A program made the translations under genes and the position numbers. Positions 51,214 through 59,803 of a stretch of 59,803 nucleotides of DNA are shown piece after piece. The notes under the pieces are model-generated. The model was not told where the DNA came from, searched no databases, and worked only from the letters and a program-made list of their open reading frames with translations. The stretch is from Oscillibacter sp. (GTDB lineage: Bacteria > Bacillota > Clostridia > Oscillospirales > Oscillospiraceae). How positions within the stretch are numbered: the first letter of the stretch is position 1; each line of letters opens with the position of its first letter. The stretch spans positions 1 to 59,803 of the forward strand of contig JAFUNB010000022.1 of assembly GCA_017482345.1 (NCBI GenBank), written 5' to 3'.

Positions 51214-52437
51214 TTACAGAGCGGCGAAAGCCTGGTCGAAGTCGGCGATCAGATCCTCAATCTCCTCCAGACCCACGGAGAAGCGCAGCATACCGTCGGT
51301 GATGCCGACCTGCTCGCGAACGTCCTTGGGAACACGGACATGGGTCATGGAAGCGGGATGCTGGATCAGAGAGTCGGGATCGCCCAGAGAGACGGCGATG
51401 GCGGGGATGGTCAGGTTGTCCATCAGCTTCTTGCCGGCGTCGAAAGCGGACATGCCGTTGATGCCGTCCTTCAGCACGAAGGAGATGATGGCGCCGTACA
51501 TGCCGTTCATCTGCTTCTTTGCCACCTCATGATCCTTGCCCATGGACTCCAGGCCGGGATAGTAGACCTTCTCCACATAGGGAGACTTCTCCAGATACTC
51601 AGCCATGGCCATGGCGTTGGCGCAGTGCTGGCGGACGCGCAGACCCAGGGTCTTCATGCCGCGGATGATCAGATAAGCGCAGAAGGGAGTCAGGGGGGTG
51701 CCGGTCATCTTGCCCATGGCACGGCCCTTGATGAGAGCGATGTCGTCCTTGCTGCCGATGGCAACACCGCCGATGACGTCACCGTGGCCGTTGATGTACT
51801 TGGTGACAGAGTGGACCACGATGTCAGCGCCCAGCTTCAGAGGCTGCTGCACGGGAGGGGGAGCGAAGGTGTTGTCCACGACGATGCGGATGCCGGGATG
51901 CTTCTCCTTCAGAGCAGCGATAGCGGCGATGTCGGTGACATGCATGGTGGGGTTGGCGGGAGTCTCGAAATAGATGATCTTGGTGTTGTCCTGAATGGCG
52001 GCCTCCACGGCGGCGGCGTCAGCGGTATCCACGAAGGTGGCGGTGATGCCGAAGTCGGGCAGGATCTCACGCATGACAACGTCGGTGCAGCCGTACACGG
52101 TGTTGCCGCAGACGATGTGGTCGCCCATCTTCAAAAGACCCAGCAGGGTGGAGCTGATGGCGCCCATGCCGGAGGCGGTGGAGATAGCGGCCTCGCCGCC
52201 CTCAAGGTGAGCGATCTTCTCTTCGAAGACGGACACGGTGGGGTTGCCGGCGCGGGTGTAGTCATAGCCGGGGATCTCACCGGCGAACACGCCCATAGCG
52301 TGGTCAGCGCTGGTGAAGGTGAAGGTGGAAGTCTGATAGATAGGAGTGGCCAGCGCACCGAAGTCACTGTCTCTGTGGTAGCCGGCGTGAATCGCCTGGG
52401 TGTCGAAACGGACGGCGTTCATATCTGCTTTGCTCAT
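51214..52437 (-). CDS. Methionine gamma-lyase / Cys-Met PLP enzyme
   Basis: A 407-residue member of the Cys/Met metabolism PLP family. Seen: YDYTRAGNPTVSVFEEKIA, TASGMGAISSTLLGLL, VVDNTFAPPPVQQPL and the PLP-lysine segment SVTKYINGHGDVIGG. Length and sequence fit methionine gamma-lyase (methionine to methanethiol, 2-oxobutyrate and ammonia); cystathionine lyases/synthases are alternatives. No biosynthetic Met/Cys gene adjoins it, and a sigma-54 promoter plus enhancer-binding protein favour a catabolic role. AAGGAGG precedes ATG 52437. Confidence 0.87.
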   Translation of the reverse strand: MSKADMNAVRFDTQAIHAGYHRDSDFGALATPIYQTSTFTFTSADHAMGVFAGEIPGYDYTRAGNPTVSVFEEKIAHLEGGEAAISTASGMGAISSTLLGLLKMGDHIVCGNTVYGCTDVVMREILPDFGITATFVDTADAAAVEAAIQDNTKIIYFETPANPTMHVTDIAAIAALKEKHPGIRIVVDNTFAPPPVQQPLKLGADIVVHSVTKYINGHGDVIGGVAIGSKDDIALIKGRAMGKMTGTPLTPFCAYLIIRGMKTLGLRVRQHCANAMAMAEYLEKSPYVEKVYYPGLESMGKDHEVAKKQMNGMYGAIISFVLKDGINGMSAFDAGKKLMDNLTIPAIAVSLGDPDSLIQHPASMTHVRVPKDVREQVGITDGMLRFSVGLEEIEDLIADFDQAFAAL

Positions 52438-52492
52438 GGGAAATCTCCTCCTTAAAATTCTCTTTTGCGTACAAAACGCTAATAAATAATGA

Positions 52493-52508
52493 AGCAAAAA
52501 ACGTGCCA
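52493..52508 (-). promoter_or_regulatory. Sigma-54 (-24/-12) promoter of the gamma-lyase
   Basis: Minus strand TGGCACG (52508-52502), N4, TTGCT (52497-52493): an exact match to the TGGCAYG-N4-TTGCW consensus, 55 bp from the start codon. A sigma-54 activator gene is immediately upstream. Confidence 0.9.
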
Positions 52509-52567
52509 ACCAAATGAGAGAGAAAACCGCTTGAAAATACTGGGGAAAACAGGTGGTCGCCCAAAAC

Positions 52568-52597
52568 AAAAACAGGTTATAATGGGCTGAAAACCCA

Positions 52598-52612
<15 letters not shown>
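52568..52612 (-). terminator. 19-bp perfect inverted repeat; terminator, possible activator site
   Basis: AAAAACAGGTTATAATGGG and its complement surround a 7-nt loop; the regulator's stop codon lies in the first arm and a T-rich run follows. It lies about 60-105 bp upstream of the -24 element, so the same dyad could also serve as an upstream activator site. Confidence 0.8.
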
Positions 52613-54592
<1,980 letters not shown>

Positions 54593-54623
54593 GTGCCGTC
54601 ACCTGCCTGTCGGAATTTGGTTC

Positions 54624-54652
54624 ATTTTATCACAGAGCCGTTTTTCGCGCAA
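54624..54652 (-). promoter_or_regulatory. Promoter of the sigma-54 regulator
   Basis: Minus strand TTGCGC (54652-54647), a 17-bp spacer and TAAAAT (54629-54624) with TGA extension. Confidence 0.65.
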
Positions 54653-54670
54653 CTGCGGGGCGGGAAAAGA

Positions 54671-54697
54671 AAAACGTCCGGCGTGGAGCCGGACGTT
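54671..54697 (-). terminator. Terminator of the AEC permease
   Basis: AAACGTCCGGC / GCCGGACGTTT with a 5-nt loop and a T-rich run on the minus strand. Confidence 0.88.
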
Positions 54698-54702
54698 TGA
54701 GA

Positions 54703-55632
54703 TCATACGGGGAAGACGGACAGAACGATGGTCATGAACAGGGGTACTGTGGCCACCATCAGCAGGGTACCCTGTACCACAGCGCGGGAAGCGTACCGGG
54801 GCTCACAGTCATACTCCTGGGCGAAGATCACGTTCATGGACGCGCTGGGGAGGCAGCAGGCCAGACAGCAGGCCCGTGCCACCATGGGAGGCACGCCGGG
54901 GATCAGCTTCAGCACCAGCAGCATCGCCGTGGGCAGCGCCACCATTCGCATGATGGAAACGAAATAGGAGTAGCCGTCCTTCAGAATGTCGATGGGACGG
55001 ATATGGACCAGAGAGCAGCCCACTACCATCATGGAGATGGGAGCCACCATAGCGCCCAGGGTGGAGAGGGTGTCCTGAATGAAGCCGGGGAAGCGGAGGG
55101 GGGACAGATAGATGAGCACCGCGCAGATGGAGGCCACAGACACCGGCATGGTGAACAGGGTCTTCAGACGGATGGTCTTCTGGCCGGAGAGCAGGGAGAT
55201 GCCGATGGTGTAGAAGAAGATGATCCACACCATATTGAAAATCACGGCGTACAGCAGTCCCTCGCTGCCCATCAGCTCCGTGGCCAGAGGGAAGCCGATA
55301 AAGGCGGTGTTGGCAAAAACGCAGGAGGTCATGAACACGACCCGGCCGTTGTCGCTCAGGGGCAGAAAGCGGCTGATAAGCCGGGTCAGCAGCAGAGTCA
55401 CAAGATAGTAGACCACCGCGATGCCGGCTGTCATCAGCAGGTTCGCGGAAAGCTCCCGGGAGAAGGTGTTGTTGGCGGTGGTCAGCACGTTGGCCGGCAG
55501 CGCTACCTTCAGCATAAAACCGGTGATGTCCTTCTGGAACTGCTCGGTGATGATATTGTATTTTCGCAGAAAATAACCCAGCAGCATCAAAAGCGCGATT
55601 TTTGCAACCAGGTTCAGCAGGATCTCAAGCAT
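54703..55632 (-). CDS. AEC-family permease
   Basis: A 309-residue protein with ten predicted helices, typical of the auxin efflux carrier family (FANTAFIGFPLATELMGSEG and LPSASMNVIFAQEYDCEPR are the two re-entrant regions). Bacterial members carry malate, malonate or amino-acid-like compounds. The substrate cannot be told. ATG 55632 has GAGGTG upstream. A palindrome over the promoter indicates repression or activation by a dimeric regulator. Confidence 0.87.
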   Translation of the reverse strand: MLEILLNLVAKIALLMLLGYFLRKYNIITEQFQKDITGFMLKVALPANVLTTANNTFSRELSANLLMTAGIAVVYYLVTLLLTRLISRFLPLSDNGRVVFMTSCVFANTAFIGFPLATELMGSEGLLYAVIFNMVWIIFFYTIGISLLSGQKTIRLKTLFTMPVSVASICAVLIYLSPLRFPGFIQDTLSTLGAMVAPISMMVVGCSLVHIRPIDILKDGYSYFVSIMRMVALPTAMLLVLKLIPGVPPMVARACCLACCLPSASMNVIFAQEYDCEPRYASRAVVQGTLLMVATVPLFMTIVLSVFPV

Positions 55633-55671
55633 AGGGAGGCACCTCGGATCAAGATAACATGAATTGTACTT

Positions 55672-55718
55672 AAAATGTATTTTAAATACATTTTACAAAG
55701 CTGGTGGAAGAGAGTCAA
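55672..55718 (-). promoter_or_regulatory. Promoter and palindromic operator of the AEC gene
   Basis: Minus strand TTGACT (55718-55713), a 17-bp spacer and TAAAAT (55695-55690). A dyad of two 11-bp arms, AAAATGTATTT-T-AAATACATTTT (55672-55694), covers the -10 and the start site: a likely repressor operator. Confidence 0.7.
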
Positions 55719-55727
55719 GAGAAATTC

Positions 55728-55762
55728 AAAAAAAATACCGCCCCGCTGTATGCAGGGCGGTA
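55728..55762 (-). terminator. Terminator of the MBL-fold gene
   Basis: TACCGCCC pairs with GGGCGGTA around an 11-nt partly paired loop; eight T follow on the minus strand. Confidence 0.85.
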
Positions 55763-55769
55763 ACACGGG

Positions 55770-56432
55770 TCAGATGGTGAGGCTCTCACCGGGACGCAGG
55801 ACCTTAGCCGAGAAACCAGCGGCTTCCACGGCGGCGGCAAAGGCATCCGGATTCTGGCAGATGGCGGGGAAGGTGTCGTAATGCATGGGAATGACCAGCT
55901 TGGGGCGGATCATCTTCACTGCCCGCAGAGCGTCATCAGGCCCCATAGTATAGAGGTCGCCAATGGGCAGCAGCGCCACATCAATCTCCTCATCCGCCAG
56001 CAGCGCCATGTCGGCCATGAGACCGGTGTCGCCGGCGTGATAGATCTTCCTGCCGCCCATCTCAAAGATGAAGCCGCAGGAGAGGCAGCCGGGCACGCCG
56101 CTGCCGTGGAGCGCCTGGAAGATCTTCGTCTTGCCGAAGGGCAGGGGAATCCACCCACCCAGATTGCCCACCACAGTTTCCACACCGGCGGGACTGAATA
56201 CGCCGGCGGCCAGATCCACCGTGCAGCACACGGGGGCGCCGGTGCGCCTGGAAATTTCAATGGAATCGCCCACATGGTCGCCGTGGCCGTGGGTCACGAA
56301 GATATAATCGGCCTCCGCTTCCTCGGCGCTGACAGCGGCGAGGCCGTTGCCGGTGAGGAAGGGGTCGGTCAGCACCTTGCAGGTGCCGTCATTCAGCAGG
56401 AAACAGGCGTGTCCCAGAAATGTAATGTCCAT
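55770..56432 (-). CDS. MBL-fold metal-dependent hydrolase (UPF0173-like)
   Basis: A 220-residue metallo-beta-lactamase-fold protein. Zinc-site motifs: HGHGDH (about residue 48), GDT (about 133) and HYDTFP near the C-terminus. It corresponds to the UPF0173/YtkL-type group with unknown substrate. AAAGGAG lies 7 bp before ATG 56432. Confidence 0.9.
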   Translation of the reverse strand: MDITFLGHACFLLNDGTCKVLTDPFLTGNGLAAVSAEEAEADYIFVTHGHGDHVGDSIEISRRTGAPVCCTVDLAAGVFSPAGVETVVGNLGGWIPLPFGKTKIFQALHGSGVPGCLSCGFIFEMGGRKIYHAGDTGLMADMALLADEEIDVALLPIGDLYTMGPDDALRAVKMIRPKLVIPMHYDTFPAICQNPDAFAAAVEAAGFSAKVLRPGESLTI

Positions 56433-56461
56433 AGAAGTTCTCCTTTCGGCTGGATACCATC

Positions 56462-56490
56462 AGGATAGCAAATTTTTGAAAGGCAGGCAA
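56462..56490 (-). promoter_or_regulatory. Promoter of the MBL-fold gene
   Basis: Minus strand TTGCCT (56490-56485), a 17-bp spacer and TATCCT (56467-56462) with TGC extension. Confidence 0.7.
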
Positions 56491-56565
56491 TCCCCGTTAA
56501 AAATTTTAGAAAAGCCGTTAAAATCATGGATATTCAAAAAATGTTCATCCGCCTGACACGGAATG

Positions 56566-56574
56566 TGGTATAAT
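56566..56574 (+). promoter_or_regulatory. Extended -10 promoter of the 5'-nucleotidase
   Basis: TGG-TATAAT with the -10 at 56569-56574; poor -35. Confidence 0.5.
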
Positions 56575-56639
56575 ATCCTATCAAACATGCGGGAAACTCA
56601 AATGCCCCGATACTTTGGTTTCCAATGGAGGGAATACGA

Positions 56640-58793
56640 ATGAAAAAATTCCTGTCACTGGTCCTGACTCTGGTGATGCTGTGCTCCCTGAGTGTCACAG
56701 CCTCCGCCAAGGAGACGGAGACCGACCTGTCCGACACCATCATCATTCTGCACACCAATGACGTCCACGGCGCTGTGGACGGTTATGCCAAGGTGGCCGC
56801 GCTGAAGGATATCTACGAAAGCATGGGCGCCTACGTCCTGCTGATGGACGCCGGCGACTTTGTTCAGGGTGCGCCGGAGGTCAATCTCAGCCGGGGCGAA
56901 ACGGCCATTGAGCTGATGAATCTGGCCGGCTACGATGTGGCTGTCCCCGGCAACCATGAGTTTGACTACGGCTATGACGTGCTGAAAAAGCTGGAAAAGT
57001 CCGCGGACTTTGACCTGCTCAGCGCCAACGTGCTGTATAAGGGCAAGGCCGCCTTTGACGCCAGCCGAACCTTTATGGCGCCGGACGGCACCAAGATCGG
57101 CGTCTTCGGCCTGACCACGCCGGAGTCTGCCACCAAGGTCCACCCCGGCATGATCAAAAACGTCACCTTCCTGAACGGAGAGGAGCTGTTTGACTGCGCG
57201 CAGGCCCAGGTGGACGCCCTGCGCTCCAAGGGCTGTGACGTCATCATCTGCCTGGGACACCTGGGCATTGACGCCGCCTCCGAGGGCTGGCGCTCCGTGG
57301 ATCTTCTGGAGCAGGTGGACGGCATCGACCTCTTTGTCGACGGTCACTCCCACACGGATCTGGCAGACGTGGAAGCTCTGGTGGGGGAGAACTGCATGGT
57401 CAATGACGCCATCCTCACCTCCACCGGTACCGCCCTGGAGAGCATCGGTCTGGCCGTCATCGCCGACGGCTCCCTCGTCGCCACCACCATCCCCGTGGAG
57501 GATCTGTCGGTCAAGGATGATATCGACATCGCCAACCGGGTCCGGGCGCTCCACCGTGAGATCGACGCGGAGTACGGCGCTGTGTTCGCCAAGTCCGAGG
57601 TCCTGCTGAACGGCGAGCGGGCCGACGTCCGTACCAAGGAAACCAATCTGGGCGATCTGGTGACGGACGCCATGCTGTGGGCCGCCAAGGAGGCGGATGT
57701 GGAGGCTGACATGGCCGTGGTCAACGGCGGCAGCATCCGCGCCAGCATCACCGAGGGCAAGATCACCAAGAAGGATATCCACACTGTCCTGCCCTTCAAC
57801 AATACCCTGGCCATCGTGGAAGTCACCGGCGCGGAGCTGCTGGAGGCGCTGGAGGCATCCACCTACCTGATGCCCGAGAGTCTGGGCAGCTTCCCCCAGG
57901 TAGCCGGCATCGAATTCACCGTGGACATCAGCCAGCCCTATGATCAGGGCGAGCTGTATCCCGGCACCACCTACTATGCCCCCGCCAGCATCCGCCGTGT
58001 CAGCATCCAGACGGTGGGCGGCGAGGCCTTTGATCCCGAGAACGTCTACACCGTGGCTACCAATGATTATCTGGCGGCAGACGGCGATACCTACAGCGTC
58101 TTCGGCAAAGCCGCTGTGAACTTCGATACCGGCATCGCGCTGGACGAGGCGGTCGTGGCGTACATCGACGAGGAGCTGGACGGTGTTGTGCCGGCAGCGC
58201 TGTACGGCCAGACCGGCGGCCGCATCACCGTTTCCGAGAATCTGCCCTTTGCGGACGTGGCGGAGGACGCCGCCTACTATGACGACGTGCTGTACGTCTG
58301 GCAGAACAACATCTTCAAGGGCTTTACCAATACCGTGTTCGGCCCCGATGACACCATGACCCGCGGCCAGATGGTCACGGTTCTGTGGCGTATGAGCGGC
58401 TCTCCCGACCCCGGCATCAACAACCCCTTCGCGGATGTGGAGGACTATTCCGCCTACGCCAAGGCCATCGCCTGGGGCTATGAAAACGAGCTGATCAACG
58501 GCTACAACGACAAGGAGTTCCGGCCCGGCCAGGCCATCACCCGTCAGCAGTTCCTGACCATTCTGTATAACTATGCGGTCTACACGGAGCAGGATGTCTC
58601 CGTGGGCGAGGACACCAATATCCTCTCCTATGAGGACGCCTTTGACATCGCCAATTATGCCTTCCCCGCCCTGCAGTGGGCCTGCGGCGCAGGCATCGCC
58701 TACGACTTTGACGGCTATCTCCAGCCCACCGCTCCCGCACCCCGCTATCAGGTGGCGGAGTTCCTGACCGCCTTCTGCCAGAACGCCGCATAA
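56640..58793 (+). CDS. Secreted 5'-nucleotidase/UshA-like enzyme with SLH repeats
   Basis: A 717-residue secreted protein. Signal peptide 1-~23 (cleavage after ASA), metallophosphatase domain with HTNDVHGAVDG (about 36), GNHEFDYG (about 103) and GHSHTDL (about 234), then a 5'-nucleotidase C-terminal domain (about 310-520) with VNGGSIRASI and ATNDYLAADGD. Residues ~535-717 form about three S-layer homology repeats (ADVAEDAAYYDDVLYVWQ, FADVEDYSAYAKAIAWG) that anchor it to the cell-wall polymer. It likely releases nucleosides and phosphate from extracellular nucleotides. ATG 56640 has GGAGGG upstream. Confidence 0.9.
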   Translation: MKKFLSLVLTLVMLCSLSVTASAKETETDLSDTIIILHTNDVHGAVDGYAKVAALKDIYESMGAYVLLMDAGDFVQGAPEVNLSRGETAIELMNLAGYDVAVPGNHEFDYGYDVLKKLEKSADFDLLSANVLYKGKAAFDASRTFMAPDGTKIGVFGLTTPESATKVHPGMIKNVTFLNGEELFDCAQAQVDALRSKGCDVIICLGHLGIDAASEGWRSVDLLEQVDGIDLFVDGHSHTDLADVEALVGENCMVNDAILTSTGTALESIGLAVIADGSLVATTIPVEDLSVKDDIDIANRVRALHREIDAEYGAVFAKSEVLLNGERADVRTKETNLGDLVTDAMLWAAKEADVEADMAVVNGGSIRASITEGKITKKDIHTVLPFNNTLAIVEVTGAELLEALEASTYLMPESLGSFPQVAGIEFTVDISQPYDQGELYPGTTYYAPASIRRVSIQTVGGEAFDPENVYTVATNDYLAADGDTYSVFGKAAVNFDTGIALDEAVVAYIDEELDGVVPAALYGQTGGRITVSENLPFADVAEDAAYYDDVLYVWQNNIFKGFTNTVFGPDDTMTRGQMVTVLWRMSGSPDPGINNPFADVEDYSAYAKAIAWGYENELINGYNDKEFRPGQAITRQQFLTILYNYAVYTEQDVSVGEDTNILSYEDAFDIANYAFPALQWACGAGIAYDFDGYLQPTAPAPRYQVAEFLTAFCQNAA

Positions 58794-58806
58794 ACCAAAT
58801 CAACGT

Positions 58807-58839
58807 AAAAAATGCCGCCGGAGCTCCGGCGGCATTTTT
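58807..58839. terminator. Bidirectional terminator
   Basis: AAAAATGCCGCCGG / CCGGCGGCATTTTT around AGCT, between the convergent nucleotidase and proC genes. Confidence 0.9.
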
Positions 58840-58854
58840 GCGTCTGTATGAAGT

Positions 58855-59655
58855 TTACTTCATGCCCTTAGTGCGCTCGTAGGCAGCAATGACAGCCTCC
58901 ATCACAGCGCTGCGGAAACCAGCCTTCTCCAGTGCGCGGACGCCCTGGATGGTGCTGCCGGCGGGGGAGCAGACGGCGTCCTTCAGAGCGCCGGGGTGAT
59001 CGCCGGACTCCAGCACCAGCTTGGCGGAGCCAATGACCATCTGGGCGGCAAACTCCATGGCCTGCTTGCGAGGCAGGCCGCAGGCCACGCCGCCGTCAGC
59101 CAGCGCTTCGATGAACAGGTCCACAAAGGCGGGGCCGCAGCCGGAAACGGCAGCGCCCACGTCCATCTGGTTCTCGGGGATGGCGGCCAGTCGGCCGGCG
59201 CCGCCCATGGAGTCCAGGAACAGCTTTTCTTCCGTCTTGGTGATGCCCTTGCAGCAGGTGTAAAGGATCATACCTTCACCAATAGAGGAGGGAGTGTTGG
59301 GCATAATGCGGATGACAGGATAGGTGCCGCCGGCCATCTCCTGAATGTCAGCGATGGTGAGGGCGGCGGCCATGGAGACGAGGATAAAGCGGCTCTCGCG
59401 CTCGGCCAGGATGGGGGCGATGTCAGCGAGCATGTCGGCCATCATCTGGGGCTTGACGCCCAGATAAATGAAGTCGGCGTTCTGGGCGATGGCGGCGTTG
59501 TCCGTCACCCGGCAGTCCAGCTCTTCAGCCAGAGCCTTGGCCTTTTCCTCGCTGCGGTTGGCCAGAAATACCTGATCACTGGGGACGCGCTTGCAGGCTG
59601 CGCGGGCCAGAGCGCCGCCCATGTTGCCGGTGCCGATAAAACCTAAAGTTGCCAT
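58855..59655 (-). CDS. proC: Pyrroline-5-carboxylate reductase
   Basis: A 266-residue ProC: Rossmann motif GFIGTGNMGGALARA at the N-terminus, SMAAALTIADIQ, RIMPNTPSSIGEGM, and the C-terminal family signature AVCSPAGSTIQGVRALE. It makes proline from pyrroline-5-carboxylate with NAD(P)H. ATG 59655 is preferred (family start); the ribosome site, TAGGAA, is modest. No proA/proB nearby, so pyrroline-5-carboxylate may come from ornithine or arginine. Confidence 0.95.
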   Translation of the reverse strand: MATLGFIGTGNMGGALARAACKRVPSDQVFLANRSEEKAKALAEELDCRVTDNAAIAQNADFIYLGVKPQMMADMLADIAPILAERESRFILVSMAAALTIADIQEMAGGTYPVIRIMPNTPSSIGEGMILYTCCKGITKTEEKLFLDSMGGAGRLAAIPENQMDVGAAVSGCGPAFVDLFIEALADGGVACGLPRKQAMEFAAQMVIGSAKLVLESGDHPGALKDAVCSPAGSTIQGVRALEKAGFRSAVMEAVIAAYERTKGMK

Positions 59656-59803
59656 ATCAGTCACATTCCTATTACAATAAATTTGGATCTGGAGCCCGGC
59701 AGCCAGCCGGGCTTCATTCCATCTCATGCCTAAGCTACAATAAGAGGAGCAGCTGGCTGGCCACACACTCCTTGGTGCTCCCATGCCCGTGACAAAGACT
59801 GTC
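59656..59803. other. Non-coding end of window upstream of proC
   Basis: Contains a hairpin AGCCCGGC / GCCGGGCT (about 59691-59712) in the proC leader without a T run. I looked for a T-box or other riboswitch core and found none in the part visible; the leader may extend past the window. Confidence 0.35.

Noticed and set aside
59656-59803. T-box or proline-responsive leader before proC
   Set aside because: No GGTGGTACC core or specifier-loop sequence is visible; only a GC hairpin without a T run.

Overview
This window (about 60% G+C) looks like a chromosome segment of a strictly anaerobic Gram-positive member of the Clostridia, most likely a gut Oscillospiraceae (Oscillibacter/Flavonifractor/Lawsonibacter-like). 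The case rests on lipoproteins with an LTACGG lipobox, strong GGAGG ribosome binding sites, a Met T-box, a lysine riboswitch, rubredoxin, a FeoA-FeoB fusion, sigma-54 control of amino-acid fermentation, tryptophanase with a YheO-type regulator, and SLH-domain surface proteins. The genus is an inference. I see no prophage, transposase, integrase, plasmid gene or CRISPR array.

Layout. 1-1.1 kb: a purine-rich, decayed tandem repeat of about 285 bp, then two hairpin terminators. 1.1-5.9 kb: a small membrane protein, glycerol dehydrogenase, and metNIQ under a T-box with an AUG specifier. 6-9.1 kb: an Old Yellow Enzyme, an XRE/zinc-ribbon regulator, a TetR regulator with a 26-bp perfect palindrome, and rubredoxin. 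9.3-19.7 kb: an ABC-F protein, a GltS-like carrier coupled to an acyltransferase/zinc-ribbon protein, an anion permease, FeoAB, and a GH2 glycosidase. 19.7-22.7 kb: an ABC amino-acid importer behind a lysine riboswitch, so probably a lysine importer. 22.7-30.7 kb: PAP2 phosphatase, small zinc-ribbon protein, GNAT, then polA, two EamA exporters, rimI, GNAT and tsaD in one tightly packed run.

30.7-31.8 kb: an AT-rich non-coding stretch, then a tRNA-Thr(CGU) gene preceded by a structured leader and a broken tRNA copy carrying a 60-nt hairpin insert. 31.8-38 kb: galK-galE, prolyl-tRNA deacylase-like protein, M42 peptidase, DnaQ-like exonuclease, and NADP-glutamate dehydrogenase with a long leader. 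38.2-38.5 kb: an apparent independent small RNA with two tandem terminators and a 10-codon reading frame. 38.6-47 kb: class A PBP with a cysteine-rich tail, an NSS transporter, tryptophanase, its divergent YheO/DauR-like regulator, and a DUF1576 membrane protein.

47-49.6 kb: an operon of an SCP2-like protein, a class III (GSA-like) aminotransferase and an XRE protein, function unknown. 49.7-54.6 kb: a probable methionine catabolic module with an NhaC-superfamily carrier, methionine gamma-lyase behind a perfect -24/-12 promoter, and an enhancer-binding protein gene interrupted by one in-frame amber codon. 54.7-59.8 kb: AEC permease with a palindromic operator, MBL-fold hydrolase, secreted 5'-nucleotidase with SLH repeats, and proC.

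The common theme is amino-acid uptake and fermentation (Met twice, Lys, Trp, Glu, Pro), much of it under RNA-level control. The strongest candidates for something undescribed are the 38.27-38.43 kb small RNA, the tRNA-Thr/hairpin locus, the SCP2-aminotransferase operon, and the amber-interrupted sigma-54 module.
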